In this document: piece after piece, positions 1 through 12,413 of the stretch
Layout: each line of letters begins with the position of its first letter
How positions within the stretch are numbered: position 1 is the first letter of the stretch
Position numbers and translations under genes: made by a program
Source: Mytilisepta virgata
Taxonomy: Eukaryota > Mollusca > Bivalvia > Mytilida > Mytilidae
Assembly: GCA_028015205.1 (NCBI GenBank)
Contig: CM051518.1
Location: forward strand, 33,694,001-33,758,000
Direction of reading: 5' to 3'
Length of the DNA: 64,000 nt
The notes under the pieces: generated by a model
The model's database searches: none
The model's input: the letters and a program-made list of their open reading frames with translations, nothing else
What the model was told of the DNA's origin: nothing

Positions 1-1204
1 TTGATAGATTTGGTCCTGCAGTAGATCATTGTTTTACGAACTTTTTATGACGTTATCATATATAGTCCAGGAGCAAAACGGAGAATATGTAAGCTCGATA
101 AAACAATTTACATAAAATTCGATCATCGATTATATTATTCTACGAATAACTTGTCTATTTGTCGTTTTACGTAACGTCCGACCTCTGTTCTTGCATCAAG
201 GTATTTGGATTAAATATTAATCCGGGAGAATTTTATCATGTATCTGATACTGTGTAAAAAAAGGTGTAAAAAGGGGTTTAAAGGGGTTTCAAATTTCATT
301 AAAGATTTAAGATGAACAACTTTCCATACCTGTATTCACTTTTACTAAGACAGGAATCTATATTTTCAGTCGTTGTCTCCTGTATAGGACAAAAAATCAG
401 GGAGTTTCGAAAGCGACAAGAATAAACCAAAACGCTACAGAGAAGATTGAAATGCCAAAAATGACCAAAAGTATAAAACAATTGAAACATTCAACTTATG
501 CAGATGTTTCTTAGTTTCGAAACAATTAACAATTTCATATCAATAAATAGTCAAGTATCAAGTTCACTACAGTGTAGGAATACAAGCCACTGAGCTGGTA
601 ATACCTTCCATTTACTGGTAGCAATAAAAATTCTACGCACAACACATGGATGTTTAGACACTTCTGTCTAGTTAATAGTGATAAAGGCCGAAGACAAGGT
701 TAGGAAAATTCGTATGGCCATTCAACAATAATAATTTAAATATGGAAAACTGAAACAATAATCCAGAATGTTGTAGTGCAGACTCAAATTCCAAAATGCC
801 CCCAAAATACTAAAGTGATGTTTAAACATTTAACAATTCTATAAATTAAAGTTTCATGACAGCTCTCAAATAATAGCAACAAAAAAGGACTAACGTGATC
901 AAAATAGATTTCATTTGCTATTTTGAAATCTTTTTCCAATGAGTGTATTGTTTTAGAGGAAATTTGTAAAAGATCAGATTGAAATGATCACAGATGCTGA
1001 CATGGTCACTTTCTTTAAAAAGCTGAATACATGAGAGCTTTGAAAAACTTGTACATTAAGGTAGAAATATGAAAAGGAAAGATCTAGGATTTATCTTTTT
1101 GACGATAACCATATTAAGAAATTATTTTTTTTATTATAAATAATAAATAAAAAGGTATTTCATTCTCGTGTAGATTTCTGGATTCTGGATTTACCGTTCA
1201 ACAT

Positions 1205-2068
1205 TTAATAACCATCTCCTAAAAATAAAATAAAAATATACAAACGTGAGTTCACAATTTTTGCTCTTTCTTACATAAGATTTTTCTTATTTTGACGAAC
1301 AAGAGTCATAAATGTACAAACGTTTAATATCTAAGAAAATATGCAGTAAATGAACATGAATTTCTAAATATTAATCTTAATTTGAAAAGGGCAATGACAT
1401 TGTTTTTGATACTTGGTATTTTGATAATAAATTGTGTGAACTTCGAATAATTTAGCTTTCATTAAAAATCTAGTCTTGAAGTATTTAAAGTTCTATGAAA
1501 TATTTTGAAAGTTAATATGAATAGCTTTAATTACTAGCATTCGGACTGAAACATGGATGATTGTTGATGTAAGCAAAGGGTTGCTTTGAAATCAGTTGAA
1601 ATTTTATCAAAAGATGATTTCTCATTTGTTGTATAATGTTCAAACTAATTATAACAGCTACCAATTATGATAACTCTTACCAATTGATTTAATTTCGTGT
1701 CCATATCCATGTCCGTATCCACCAAATTTATTATCAAATCCACCATATCCCTTTCCATATCCACCATCAACGATGTATTCTTGGATTCCCCCAAATCCCT
1801 TTCCGTATCCACCATATCCTTTTCCATATCCACTATGTCCTTCATAAATTACTTTATGATATCCTCCTTTTCCGTACCCATCAAACCCGTATCCTGGTCC
1901 GTACCCTCCACTTCCATATCCGTTGCCGTACCCGGTATTACCATACCCAGTATGGATTACGACTGGTCCTTTTCCGTATCCATCGTAACTGCTGCCACCA
2001 AACCCCCCTTTGTAGTAGCTAGCATAGGCCATGGAGGCACAGACAGCGAAAAGGACAACTTTCAACAT
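1205..2068 (-). CDS. Glycine/tyrosine-rich secreted matrix protein, copy 1 (spliced)
   Basis: Predicted secreted structural protein of 133 aa. A signal peptide (residues 1-16, ending in AYA) is followed by a mature chain of GYG-type repeats (GYGKG, GYGNG) with interspersed acidic and hydrophobic patches. Exon 2 starts at 2078 after a TTCTTGCAG acceptor and codes 2068-1681. The ORF runs on into intron sequence, but ATTG|GTAAGA at 1681/1680 is a clean donor. A TTTTTAG acceptor at 1219 joins GA GAT GGT TAT TAA (1218-1205), giving a C-terminus ending in Gly-Gly-Asp-Gly-Tyr. A non-coding exon 1 ends at 2898. AATAAA lies on the minus strand near 1135-1130. Composition resembles shematrin-like shell matrix or byssal thread matrix proteins. 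It lacks the basic C-terminus typical of shematrins, so the tissue role is open. Confidence 0.85.
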
Positions 2069-2889
2069 GGTAGAATTTCTGCAAGAAGAATTTTAGGAGA
2101 TACTTTTATTCAGCCTGTGTTATACAGAAATACAGACTCTAATGTTGAATTCCATTTAAGGGGCCTTTGAACTTCGAATCAAACAGAAATATATTTAATA
2201 CTTATCTTGAAGCGAGTAATGGTAAATTAATTTAGTTCATATTGTAAAACAATGTAAATATCATCATCTCGTGCTCGGGAGAAACAGAAATGTTTAAGCA
2301 TGAAAAGTAATAAAATAAAATTTTTGAATGGTAATGTAAATCAAAATACATGTACTAATAATTCAAATGCACCTCAAAAGGTTGACACACTAGAATATGA
2401 AATTTTGGATTTCCTTCTATCAATGAAAAGTTTTGGCCTTTGAGGGAAAACTTTTGACCACATCGTATTGTCTTCGAGACAAAATTAGAAATATGCGTTT
2501 GGGAAAGTTCAATTTTATAAACTTTTTATTTTGAATAAACATTATTTCACTTGCCTGACTTAATTTCTTGAACTTGTTAGAGAGGATGGGTGGAGAATGT
2601 TGGAGAGATTTTGTTAAGAATGCTTTGCAGTGAAAAAAAACATTTAAATGCAGGTCTAATAATTTATAATTCAAATGTACGTGTGTTAATATATAAACAG
2701 TTTTTTTTTTCAATTAAATTTTTATGGCTCAACCAATTCAATTCTGAAAAATATATAGATGTACATTAACAAATTATTGTCAAACTGTAAAAATTTTTTT
2801 AAAGAAAATACATAATATTTAGAATTAATATTCAAAAGTAGTGACGTAGAAACTATAACTAATCTAGAATAATTTAGTATAAATATAAA

Positions 2890-2960
2890 TTACTTACCCT
2901 GTGTGATGTTCAAAGGCACAAGTGACCACTGTCCACTACAATGTTGTATATATACCCAGA
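2890..2960 (-). promoter_or_regulatory. TATA promoter and 5' UTR exon 1 of copy 1
   Basis: Read on the minus strand: GGGTATATATACAACATTG, then about 45 bp that end in CACAGG|GTAAGT. The TATA box (about 2955-2946) and the splice donor (exon end 2898) leave room for a non-coding first exon of roughly 30 nt. The block is almost unchanged at 13222-13290 and 41849-41915, while flanking DNA has diverged. Confidence 0.75.
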
Positions 2961-3244
2961 AAAAGACAGGTTAACTTTAGTCACATCCGTCATAATTCAT
3001 GTACATTTATCATGATATGACACAAATACATTGTTTGTTACATAATTTTATTGAAAGACATGACTTGTCTATAGCCCCTACCATCCTTTCTTAAATTTAC
3101 AAACCCGTTAATATGTATATACGCGATTTATTACGTTTATTGTAAGATTGTTACAAAAAAAAATTTCGACAAATATTAAGAAAATACTGATAAATTTTAG
3201 AAAACCCGCTAGAAACTCAAGTTTAACGGTGACGAAAAGTAAGT

Positions 3245-3245
<1 letters not shown>

Positions 3246-3296
<51 letters not shown>
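3246..3296. repeat. (TA)n microsatellite
   Basis: About 25 uninterrupted TA dinucleotides in the upstream flank of copy 1. The matching site in unit B is a short TATATATATA stretch (13606-13616). The matching site in unit C carries the Tc1 insertion. Confidence 0.95.
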
Positions 3297-3301
<5 letters not shown>

Positions 3302-4009
3302 TATTTTATTATCGCAGCATCCCTTGACGATATAAATAGTTGTGGTCTTTACGTTTTTTTTTTCATGTATTGGCTTTGAAATTCAACCTTCTCAGTTTTC
3401 CATGGCCATAATTACATGAATTAACTATTTATGTGACCTTGGTTTTTCTAAATTATGTGGCATGAACATTTTCTTATCATTATGATGCACCAGTTGTGTA
3501 TTTCCACAGATAACATCCATGATGCCATGATGGCAATGCTTTGTTTCCAATAATATGGAAAAGCAACTTTATTATCAAAAATGTTAAACAGCAAGACTAA
3601 GACTTAATACAAACAAAACGTGTAGCAATCTTACAACAGAGATATATTAACCATCGTTTTAAATGGTTAAAAATTGCTGTAAATTTTATGAAATGAACTT
3701 TTTGTAGATTTTACAATATTTGTTAAAAAAAGTTTCCATCAAACAAAAGCTTTTTTTGGCTGCTTGTTGAACCACAGGCACAATATGTGATAATCATTAT
3801 ATAGTCGTAGTTACAAAATGTTGACCTATACAATTGTGATTATAATCAAGTGCAGAAGATACCGAACCAACAATGGCAGAAGCAAAATCCTGAACCATAA
3901 TACCCTAATATACCAAAGGAGCAAATCAAAAAACGTAATCCGGGATGAAAAATGAACAACCACAAGCACAACAATTAAACACTGAAAACTAAAAGACAAT
4001 GAACAAATG

Positions 4010-4450
4010 TCAAAATGGATAAGAGAACTGGAAACACACAGGGAATATGTCAATGATCCTTTGGGACACACTCACCTGATAACGATCGACCAAACCATGA
4101 TCTAGACCGTAAAACATTTTAAATGATGATGTAAGTGGATGCTGGATGTCTCTTGACTGAAGAGTTTATTTGTCAGTGTCCTTACTTGCTCAAAAAATCA
4201 CCTGAAAATGTAGATTCCAAATGCAGGTGATGTAGGAATATTGCTGCTCAGACAAGGAAAATTCACTATTTCACAACTAAACTCATCACGTTTGTTGTCT
4301 ATTGATAGGTGTAAGTCCAAGTATGAAGCAGTCTTAGTTGTTTCTGTAGTGTCATTCATTTCCAGCTCATTGGGATAGATTAGATGTGGATTTGTTATTC
4401 AGAGAAAATATATCATCTATATAGCGGAAGCTAAAATTAAAGGACTTTTG
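4010..4450 (-). pseudogene. Penelope-like RT C-terminal fragment
   Basis: Minus-strand remnant with clear nucleotide similarity to the longer fragment at 24300-24750, which encodes the recognisable KRDDF / GVYISQ block of Penelope-like reverse transcriptases. Reading frames are broken. DNA from 4450 to 5430 holds no gene I can support. Part of it (about 4640-4850) matches the repeat just left of 15050. Confidence 0.6.
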
Positions 4451-5429
4451 AGTTTTTCAGAATTCACATCTGATTCACACCGTTTGTGGAGTACACTTTA
4501 TTACATTACTTCAGGAGTCCTTCTTTAACTGTCGTTAGAATAGATGTCAAGAGTTTAGAAAATGGTTAGTGGACCAAGCGATATACCATTGTTTGTGGAA
4601 TTTAGTAAAGTCAAGAAATACCAAAGGGATATTCGAAGAAGAGAAAAATCGTAACAACTGACAAACTCCGGAGAACAACGAAGACAAGACCAAAACAATA
4701 CATGCACTGCAATTAAAAGCTAAAAACTTATGAACAACATGGACTCCACCAAAAAACCGGGGGTAAACTCAGGTGCTCCGGAAGAGTAAGCAGTCTTTGC
4801 TTCCTGCGGGACACCCACCATGCTGCCCATGTCAAATCCGATATGAGGAAGGGATAATATCAATGTATCCAATAAATGGAAGGAAGATCATCATTATCAT
4901 CGTTGACAGCGATATAAAAAGAAGACAAAACCGACTTGTGATTTTGCAGTATCTCATCTTTTAGTATAGTTGTGAGGTATATGTTGGGTTTCCAAGTGTA
5001 CTGTCAATGCCTAACTCTTTTATTATGCTGTCAATGTAATATCTTTTGTAGATAAATAAAATATTGTTTGCATCCTTTTCCGCTGGAACGATAAGTGATA
5101 AGTCGTTAATCCATGAAATAACTTGTGTAACGAACCTGGTATTATAGATTATTTTATTACTTCATTACCTAGTCCGGACTCTATGAAGCAATACAAGCGT
5201 GAAACTGATGATTTAAAAATAACTCTTTTGCAAAAGTTTAATTGTGGAAACTAAAGAGTACCTCCGTTGTACATAGCTCTGTCTTAAGATGGTTCTGACG
5301 TCATCCTTTTGATCATTTTGGTATTTGGATCTACTGATCAACATTTGGGTTCAATTTTATTCGCTTTCATAATTTCAACGTTTTTCGCTCAGTCGTTTTC
5401 ACGTGAGTGACAATGATGGAGGATGATCA

Positions 5430-6045
5430 GTGAGAACCGTGTATAAAAGAACTTGTCATTAATTATTGTAACAAAGTTGATGAAAATTCAGGCCTTAATT
5501 GATTTTGGAGTGTAAAACAAATGTTCTCAACGTTTTGGATAAATTCCAAATAGTAAAACATCAAGTAACTCCTGTGGACAGTTATGATTTTTCTACGTTA
5601 TATACAACCTTTCTCATGATCTTATAAAAAAAATAATTGCACTTATTAACTAGTCATTTGAATCTTCTGGCTTAAATTATATTTGTTGTAACAGTTATAA
5701 CTCATTTTTCAGTGCTGGACAAGCGATGATATGATCAAGGTCCTATACTTCTTGCTGGACAACATTTTTGTTCGTTTTGGCAATACTGTTATCGACAAGT
5801 CATTTGAATTTCTATGGGTACAAACTGTGCTCTCTTATTTCTGATTTATTTGTATATTGTAATGAACAGTCTTTCATGAATTTCAGGTATCTTGATGATG
5901 TACTTATGGTTGATAACCCGAATTTCTTAAATATGCAAACGACATTTATTTTTAGATCTTACTATAAATATAGACTAGATGATCACTTAATTGAGCATGT
6001 ATCGTTCACCTGGGTTTTATTAGGCCATTATAAAATGTAAGTTTT
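5430..6045 (+). pseudogene. Penelope-like RT fragment with YLDD motif
   Basis: Out-of-frame pieces translate to blocks typical of the Penelope-like RT family: a DSYDFSTLYTT-like block near 5578-5610, a LLDNIFVRFG block near 5753-5780, and a RYLDDVLMVDNPNF block near 5884-5925 with the catalytic YLDD. Stop codons and frameshifts separate them. The same blocks recur at 9240-9720 and, in part, at 25760-25830. This is a dead copy. Confidence 0.75.
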
Positions 6046-6529
6046 TTGTATCCACAAGGCTTTTAAAGAATCATAAAATGCCGAAGTTTGACCTTTGACC
6101 TAAAAAAGGTGGATCATTTGCATCTGTCCTTTCATATAAGATACTAACGAAATTTGGTTAAAGTCTGCCCATTAATATAGTTCCCCATATTGTATAGTGT
6201 ATTTTTTTCCATTTTATTTTCCCCACTTTCTGTTTGCCTTTTTTCAAGTATCCTAGTTAAAATATAAAGCACAGGGATCAAATAACTTAATTTCAAACCG
6301 TTTAAATCTGAAGTATGTAAAAGTTGTTATTTGGTGACTCTCAGAATGACCCAATATCAGGATGTTAGGGGCTATGTGAATGATAACTATACCCTTAAAG
6401 ACATTTTGGGGATTTTCTTGAATTTACAACCGTAGAATTTTCTATAATTTTGATATATTTTCCAGTTATGGGTGTACATTAGATAAAAGAGAGGTTATAA
6501 AGTTTTAGCTAGTGCATTTTTTTAATCTT

Positions 6530-7580
6530 ACTTAATGCTAATATGAAAATGCACTATGAAATAATTGTGGTCTCGGGCCAATTCCTGAGCAAATGATAAA
6601 AAGTATTTTACCATATAGATTCAATGGAAACTTTGAACAGCCACAGCCGTCGGTTGATCTGATGAATCTCAACCAAAAGTGGATCGTTTGTAGAGGGTAT
6701 TGTTTTCATCAATCCTGCAAAGTTTCAAAACATTTCATGATGTAGTTTCAGAGACTATCTTTGGAAATTGGTTAATAAAAATCAAAGATGGTCTCTGGTA
6801 GCCATGCTGCTCATTCAATCAGAAGCAAAGGTAGAAACTTGGTAGAGGTCCTTGCATACATCATTCCTGTCAACTTTGGTTACAATCTGTCTATTAGTTC
6901 CTAAAACGTCTTTTCCCATATTATTTCAATATAAAATTTGAACAGCCACAGCCGTCGGTTGAGCGGATGAATCTCAACCAAAAGTGGATTGTTTGTAGAT
7001 GGTATTGTTGTCAACAATGCTGCAAAGTGTCAAGACATTTCATGCAGTACTTTCAGAGAGGATTTTTTGAAATTTGGTCAATCAATATCAAAGATGGCCT
7101 CTGGCTGTCATGTTGTTCCTCCATTCGGGAACAAAGGTGGAAATGTAATACAGGTTCTTCCATAAATCATTCCTGCAAAGATTTGAATATCAATCTGCCC
7201 ATTAGTTCATGAGAAATTGACAAAAAAGTATTTTCCCCTATGGTTTCAACAGAAACTGTGAACAGCCGCGCTGTCGGTTGTGAGGATGAATCTCAACCAA
7301 AAGTAGATTGTTTGTAGAAAATATTGTTGTCATCAATCCTGCAAAGTTTGGAAACATTTCATACAGTAGTTTCAGAGGAGAAAGGTTTTGAAAATTGGGC
7401 AATAAAAATCAAAGATTGCCTCTGGCGGCCAAGCTGTTCATCCAATCGGAACCAGTGGTGGATTGCATGTAGAGGTCTTTCCATACATTATTCCTACCAA
7501 AAATCCGCGAAGTAGTTTCAGAGGAGAAGATCAAAATGGGAAAAGATTATGGACGACGGACACAAAGTGATGACATAAGA
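6530..7580. repeat. ~310-bp tandem repeat, three units
   Basis: Each unit starts with a GAACAGCC(A/G)C core (6635, 6940, 7260; spacing 305 and 320 bp) and continues with GATGAATCTCAACCAAAAG and GTTTGTAGA. Related units are at 26577 and at 36066/36383 (spacing 317). The short ORFs here differ between units and look incidental. The repeat sits inside the Penelope-like debris. Confidence 0.85.
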
Positions 7581-7589
7581 CCACATAAA

Positions 7590-8240
7590 GCCAGGTAATC
7601 TAAAAATAGAAAGATACGTACAAAAATTTATGATAAAAGGGATGATTTTAATTTCCCAATTACTAACTTCCCCTTTCTTGATGGAGACGTGCCTGTGGCA
7701 CCATCGTGTACTTCACAGCTTGTACGTTTTGCACGAATTTGCTATCGGCTAGAACATTTTAACGAGTAAAACCATGCGATTACCACAAAACGTATTATAT
7801 GGTTATATATTTCACAAGCTCATTAATGCTTTTAATAAGTTTTATAATATATACCAATTGGTAGCCTTGAGCTGTTTTCTGTTCTTTGGTCGGGTTGTTG
7901 TCTCTTTGACACATTCCCCGTTTCCATTCTGTTTTATATCAACATCTTTTACCTAAAAATCCAGCTCCCAGAAAATCACTTACCATGAACAGGTTTTCCC
8001 ATCCTGGTTTCTACTGTAATATAGTGAATAAATGCAAATGTCTCGGTAGTAACCCACAGAAACTAAGAAGTTACTCAAGATTTTTTCACGGTAAGGGCTA
8101 CAAATAAGAAATTATGTGCAATTCTGTACAAATTGCTCTTTCTCCCAATGGCTTGAAGACTTTCAGTTACTACTGGCCCCTCACAAATACTGCCGATTTC
8201 TATTGAACTCTATAGTTATGAGAGCCTTAGCTAGTTTTAC
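7590..8240 (+). pseudogene. Penelope-like RT C-terminal remnant
   Basis: Contains a YDKRDDFNFPITNFPFLDGD-type block near 7630-7690, then a broken QLVRFARICYRL-like block and a HKLINAF.KFYNIYQ block, all in order for this RT family. Frames are interrupted. The same blocks recur at 9838-9930 and 36755-36950. Confidence 0.75.
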
Positions 8241-8289
8241 AGTTAAATGAGCACTTCTGACCCTGCTATCTAAATTTTATACCATCCAC

Positions 8290-8545
8290 TTTAAAAATAA
8301 CAATCCAAATACTCCGAATACTAATATTAGATATAGTAAATTTATACTATGCTGTATACGACGCATTTCAAGGAGTTACCTCATTTTCATCTCTGGGAAG
8401 CGGTCACCTTGCTGGCACTCATATTGTATTCGATTTTATATTGTGTTTTATACACCAGACTGTCAGGATAGAGGGGGAGATTAGTTACCAATAAAACCGG
8501 TTTAACCCCACCACTATTCAGTGTGTGTACCAAGTTAGACTATCC
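8290..8545 (+). repeat. Penelope-associated 3' module
   Basis: Contains the block ATTAGATATAGTAAATTTATA (near 8328), whose inverted form is at 13795-13830 and 14175-14210, and a block ending in CCGGTTTAACCCCACCAC that recurs at 37397-37415. No coding capacity recognised. Confidence 0.6.
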
Positions 8546-8559
8546 TGACTCTCTGTTGT

Positions 8560-8660
8560 GTTCATGTTCGATCCCCGACCGGGTCAAACCAAAGACATTA
8601 AAATTGGTATTTGCTGCTTCTCCGCCAAGCATCTAGTAGTAAGGGCAAGGAACTGTTGGG
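8560..8660 (+). repeat. tRNA-derived SINE fragment
   Basis: Starts within a B-box-like GTTCGATCCCCGACCGGGTC, followed by a bivalve-type SINE body (AAATTGGTATTTGCTGCTTC). The A-box half is missing here. A complementary fragment with the A-box half is at 37806-37885. No gene is seen from 8660 to 9170. Confidence 0.6.
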
Positions 8661-9179
8661 ATCGAATTATGTATAATGTATATTGGTAGAGAGCTGATCT
8701 AGTGAAGAGCCTTTCTAAACTGTTCTGGGGTAATTCTTTTTCAGGGTAGAACTGTTCTAAAGCCTACGTGCTGGTAACTTCTTGTAGAAATCTAACCTAT
8801 CAGCATGCAACTATACAAAACATCAGATTCCAATGTACATAGGAATATGATAATGATAACAAACATGCATTGAATAAATTCAAGAATAGAGTAATGAGTA
8901 TTGTAGAGAAATGTATTAAATAACTATCAAATACACTATGTAGAGGCAGGTAATAACTTATCTCTACCTCGAATATAAACCAAAAATGGGTGAAAAGTTT
9001 GTCTTTGTTCCAGCACATAAGGCAGCTAATAAGTTTGTGATAATTGAAAAAAGCACTACACTGATGTAGTAAGAAAAAAAAATAGTTAATTCCAGCACTT
9101 TTCTTGAAACTTGTACCACCACTAAACTGTCTGTTCTTTAACCAAGTTCTCTTACTTGTATAAAAGATTTGTAATTAAT

Positions 9180-10340
9180 TATTAACTTTATGAAAACTCG
9201 GGCATAAATTCCTTTTGAAGTGTAAAAAATTTCTCTCAACGTTTTGAATAAATTGCAAACTATAAATCATCAAGTAAGTGCTGTGGACAGCTATGATTTT
9301 TTTCAGCATTTTATACAACCCTTCCTCATAATCTTATCAACGAAACGTTGTGTGGACTTATTAGCTGGTCTTTTGATTGATTTGTAACAGTTTTAAAGCA
9401 TTTTTAGTCATAAGAAGTATACAAATTACATTTGTTGGACATGCGATGACATGATCAAGGCCATATACGTCTTGAAGGACAACATTTTTGTTCGTTTTGT
9501 CAATATTGTGTATCGATAAGTATTGTGATTCCTATGGGTACAAACTGTGCTCCATTTATTGCTGACTTATTCTTATATTTTATTAACTGTCTTTCATGAA
9601 AAAAAACTCCTTAAAAGTAAAATACAGAATCATGGTAAATTAATTGATATTTTTAACAACGATTGCAGGTATCTTGATGATGTACTTACTTTTGGTAACT
9701 CCGAGATTCTTCAATATCCAAAAGACATTTATCCAAAAGGACAACATTTGAACAAGGCTAATAGGAATAGAAAATGCGGTTCTATTTTAGATCTTACGAT
9801 GAATATCGAAAATTGAGAGATACTTAATAAAATGTATAATAGAGGGAAGACTTTAATTTTCCAATTACTAACTTCCCCTTTCTTGACTGAGACGTGCTTG
9901 TTCCACCATCGTATCAAGTATCCTAGTTTCTGTTGTAATATCGTGAATAAATGCAAAAGTCTCGCTAATAACCCGCAGAAAGTTGGCAGTAAGGGCTACA
10001 ACTATGAAATTATGTGTAATTCTGTAAAAATTGTTCTTTCTCCCAATGATATGAAGACTTTAAATTCAAACTGGCCTATGATAAATATTGCGGATTTCTT
10101 TTTAACTCTATGACGACATAGCATTAAACCCTTAATTTCATACCTTTTCGTTTAATAGAGTCACAGTAAACGACTTGCAGCTATGAGCCTGGGCTAGTTT
10201 TACAGTTAAAACGAGCACATTCTCACCCTGTTATCTAAATTATGTACCGTCCAGTCTAATTTTGCAGTTCTATCAAGCGGCCACCAAGTTGTTAATCATA
10301 CCGTATTAGTTTTTATAGTGTGTTTTAAACACTAGAGTGT
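9180..10340 (+). pseudogene. Penelope-like RT fragment, second copy
   Basis: Paralogous to 5430-8240 with an internal deletion. It has the DSYDF block (near 9280), the GTNCAP-type block (near 9540), RYLDDVLTFGN (near 9668-9700) with the YLDD catalytic motif, a KGQHLNKANRNRKCGSILDL block, then the IIEGRL-like and PITNFPFL-like blocks with frameshifts. Not translatable as one protein. Confidence 0.8.
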
Positions 10341-11654
10341 CAGGATAGACAACTGTTTGACAAAATGGATTAAGAAAAAATTCGGAAAATATTAGATCGA
10401 TAAACGAGCAAATAAAAATCACATAAAACTAGGCACTTATGAAATGTTGAGTTCTACTGCTCGTTGATACATTTGGTCATGCAGTAGATCATTGTTTTAC
10501 CAAACTTTTTATGACGTTACTATATGAATTATTTTCACATGCTGCCCAGGAGGAACACGGAGTCAGAACATATAAGCTCGATAAAACAAATTACATAAAA
10601 TTTTATCATCTATTATTCTACGAATAGCTTGTCTATTTGTCGTTTTACGTTAAGTCCGGCCTCTGTTCTCGCATGAAGGTATTTGGATTAAATTCTTATT
10701 GGGAGAATGTTATCATATATCTTCTACTATCTAAAATTCAAGGTTTAAAGGGCTTTAAAATTTCATAAGAGATTTAATATAAACAACATTCTATACGTGT
10801 ATTCACTTTTAACAGGACAGGAATCTATATTTCCAGTCGTTGTCTCCTGTATAAGCCATACTTATGCCGGAGGAAGCAGGGAGTTTCGAAAGCGACAACA
10901 ATAAACCAAAACGGTACAGAGCAGATTGAATGCCAACAATAACCTATAAAACTGGAGAAAAAAATTAAAAACTCAGCTTATGCATGAGCGAGATGTTTCT
11001 TAATTTCGAAACAATTAACAATTTCATATCAATAAATATTCAAGAAGTATCATGTTCACTACAGTGCAGGAATACTAGCCACTAAGCTGGTAATACCTTC
11101 CACTTAATGGTAGCAATAAAAATTCTACACACAACACGCGGATGTTAAGACACTTATGTCTAGTTAATAGCGATAAAGGCCGAAGACAAGGTTAGACAAT
11201 TCAAAAGCCCATCCAACAATAATAATTTATATGTATGTAAAACTGAAACAATAATCCAGAACGTTCTAGCACAGACTCAAATTTCAAAATGCCCCCAAAA
11301 TACTAAAGTCCTGTGTGACGAATATACTGCTTCCAAACATTTGACATTTCTATGATTTAGAGTTCCATGCCAGCTCCCAAATAATAGCAACAAAGAAAAA
11401 CCAACGAGTGTATTGTTTTAGAGGAGATTTGTAAACGATAAAAAACGGATTGAAATAATTATAGACGCTGACACAGAATGCATGACAATTTTGAAAGGCT
11501 TATCATTAAAGTTGAAATATGAAGGGAAAATATCTAGGATTTCTCTTTTTGACAATAAAAATATTTAGAAATTATTTTTTATTGTTAATAATAAATAAAA
11601 AGGTATTTCATTCTCCTGTCTCTCCTGTAGATTTCTGGATTTCCAGTTAAGCAT

Positions 11655-12413
11655 TTAATAACCACCTCCTAAAAAATAAAATATAAATGTTAATCTTAAT
11701 TTGAAAAGGACAATAACATTGTTGTTGATATTTGGTATTAGAATACTAAATTGTGTGAACAAGTGGAATATACTTTTCGAGATAAACTTCGAATAATTTA
11801 GCTTTCATGAAAAATCTAGTCTTGAAGTATTTAAAGTTCTATTAAATATTTTGAAAGTTAATATGAATACGTCTAATAACTAGCATTCGGATTGAAACAT
11901 GGATCATTGTTGATGTACGACAAAGGTTGCTTTGAAATCAGTTGAAATTTTACCAAAAGAGGATTTATTATTTCTTGTATGATGTTTAAACTAATTATAA
12001 CAGCTACCAATATGGTAATTCTTACCAATTGATTTAATTTCATGTCCATATCCATGTCCGTATCCACCAAATTTATCATCAAATCCACCATATCCCTTTC
12101 CATATCCACCATCAACGATGTATTCTTGGATTCCCCCAAATCCCTTTCCGTATCCACCATATCCTTTTCCATATCCACTATGTCCTTCATAAATTACTTT
12201 ATGATATCCTCCTTTTCCGTACCCATCAAACCCGTATCCTGGTCCGTGTCCTCCACTTCCATATCCGTTGCCGTACCCGGTATTACCATACCCAGTATGG
12301 ATTATGACTGGTCCTTTTCCGTATCCACCGTAACTGCTGCCACCAAATCCCCCTTTGTAGTAGCTAGCATAGGCCATGGAGGCACAGACAGCGAAAAGGA
12401 CAACCTTCAACAT
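11655..12413 (-). CDS. Glycine/tyrosine-rich secreted matrix protein, copy 2 (spliced)
   Basis: Predicted 133-aa protein, nearly identical to copy 1. The signal peptide MLKVVLFAVCASMAYA is followed by GYG-type repeats. Exon 2 begins at 12423 after a CAG acceptor and codes 12413-12026. The donor GTAAGA follows at 12025, and a TTTTTTAG acceptor precedes exon 3 (11668-11655: GA GGT GGT TAT TAA), giving an IGGGY C-terminus. The unspliced reading frame would instead add a Cys-containing tail, which differs between the three copies as intron sequence would. AATAAA lies on the minus strand at 11583-11578. Likely an extracellular matrix (shell or byssus) component. Confidence 0.87.

Larger units (their letters stand above)
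1..4850. repeat. Duplicated unit A carrying G/Y-rich gene copy 1
   Basis: Near-continuous similarity to 10465-15040 and, with insertions, to 37910-44165. For example, the opening sequence TAGATCATTGTTTTAC (around 24-40) recurs near 10485. The blocks around the gene, its intron, its promoter and the 3' flank to about 3860 match in order. Positions 1-1200 hold no gene I can support and represent the diverged downstream flank of copy 1. The unit end is blurred by Penelope-like debris after about 3860, so the right edge is approximate. Confidence 0.75.

Noticed and set aside
1645..1845. Minus-strand Met/Asp/Lys-rich frames overlapping the G/Y genes
   Set aside because: Second-frame readings of the same tandem repeats; composition is an artefact of the repeat unit.
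1697..2170. Long plus-strand ORF (157 codons, Ser/Ile/Thr-rich) and its relatives at 12042-12455 and 39035-39481
   Set aside because: Antisense shadow of the Gly/Tyr-rich repeats: GGN-TAY codons read backwards give Ser/Ile/Thr-rich frames. It is kept open by repeat composition, with no independent start context or splicing evidence.
7774..7956. Short plus-strand ORFs in the 310-bp repeat and Penelope-like areas (also 6967-7515, 35871-36699)
   Set aside because: Frames differ between repeat units and break at the same conserved nucleotide blocks, so they are incidental.
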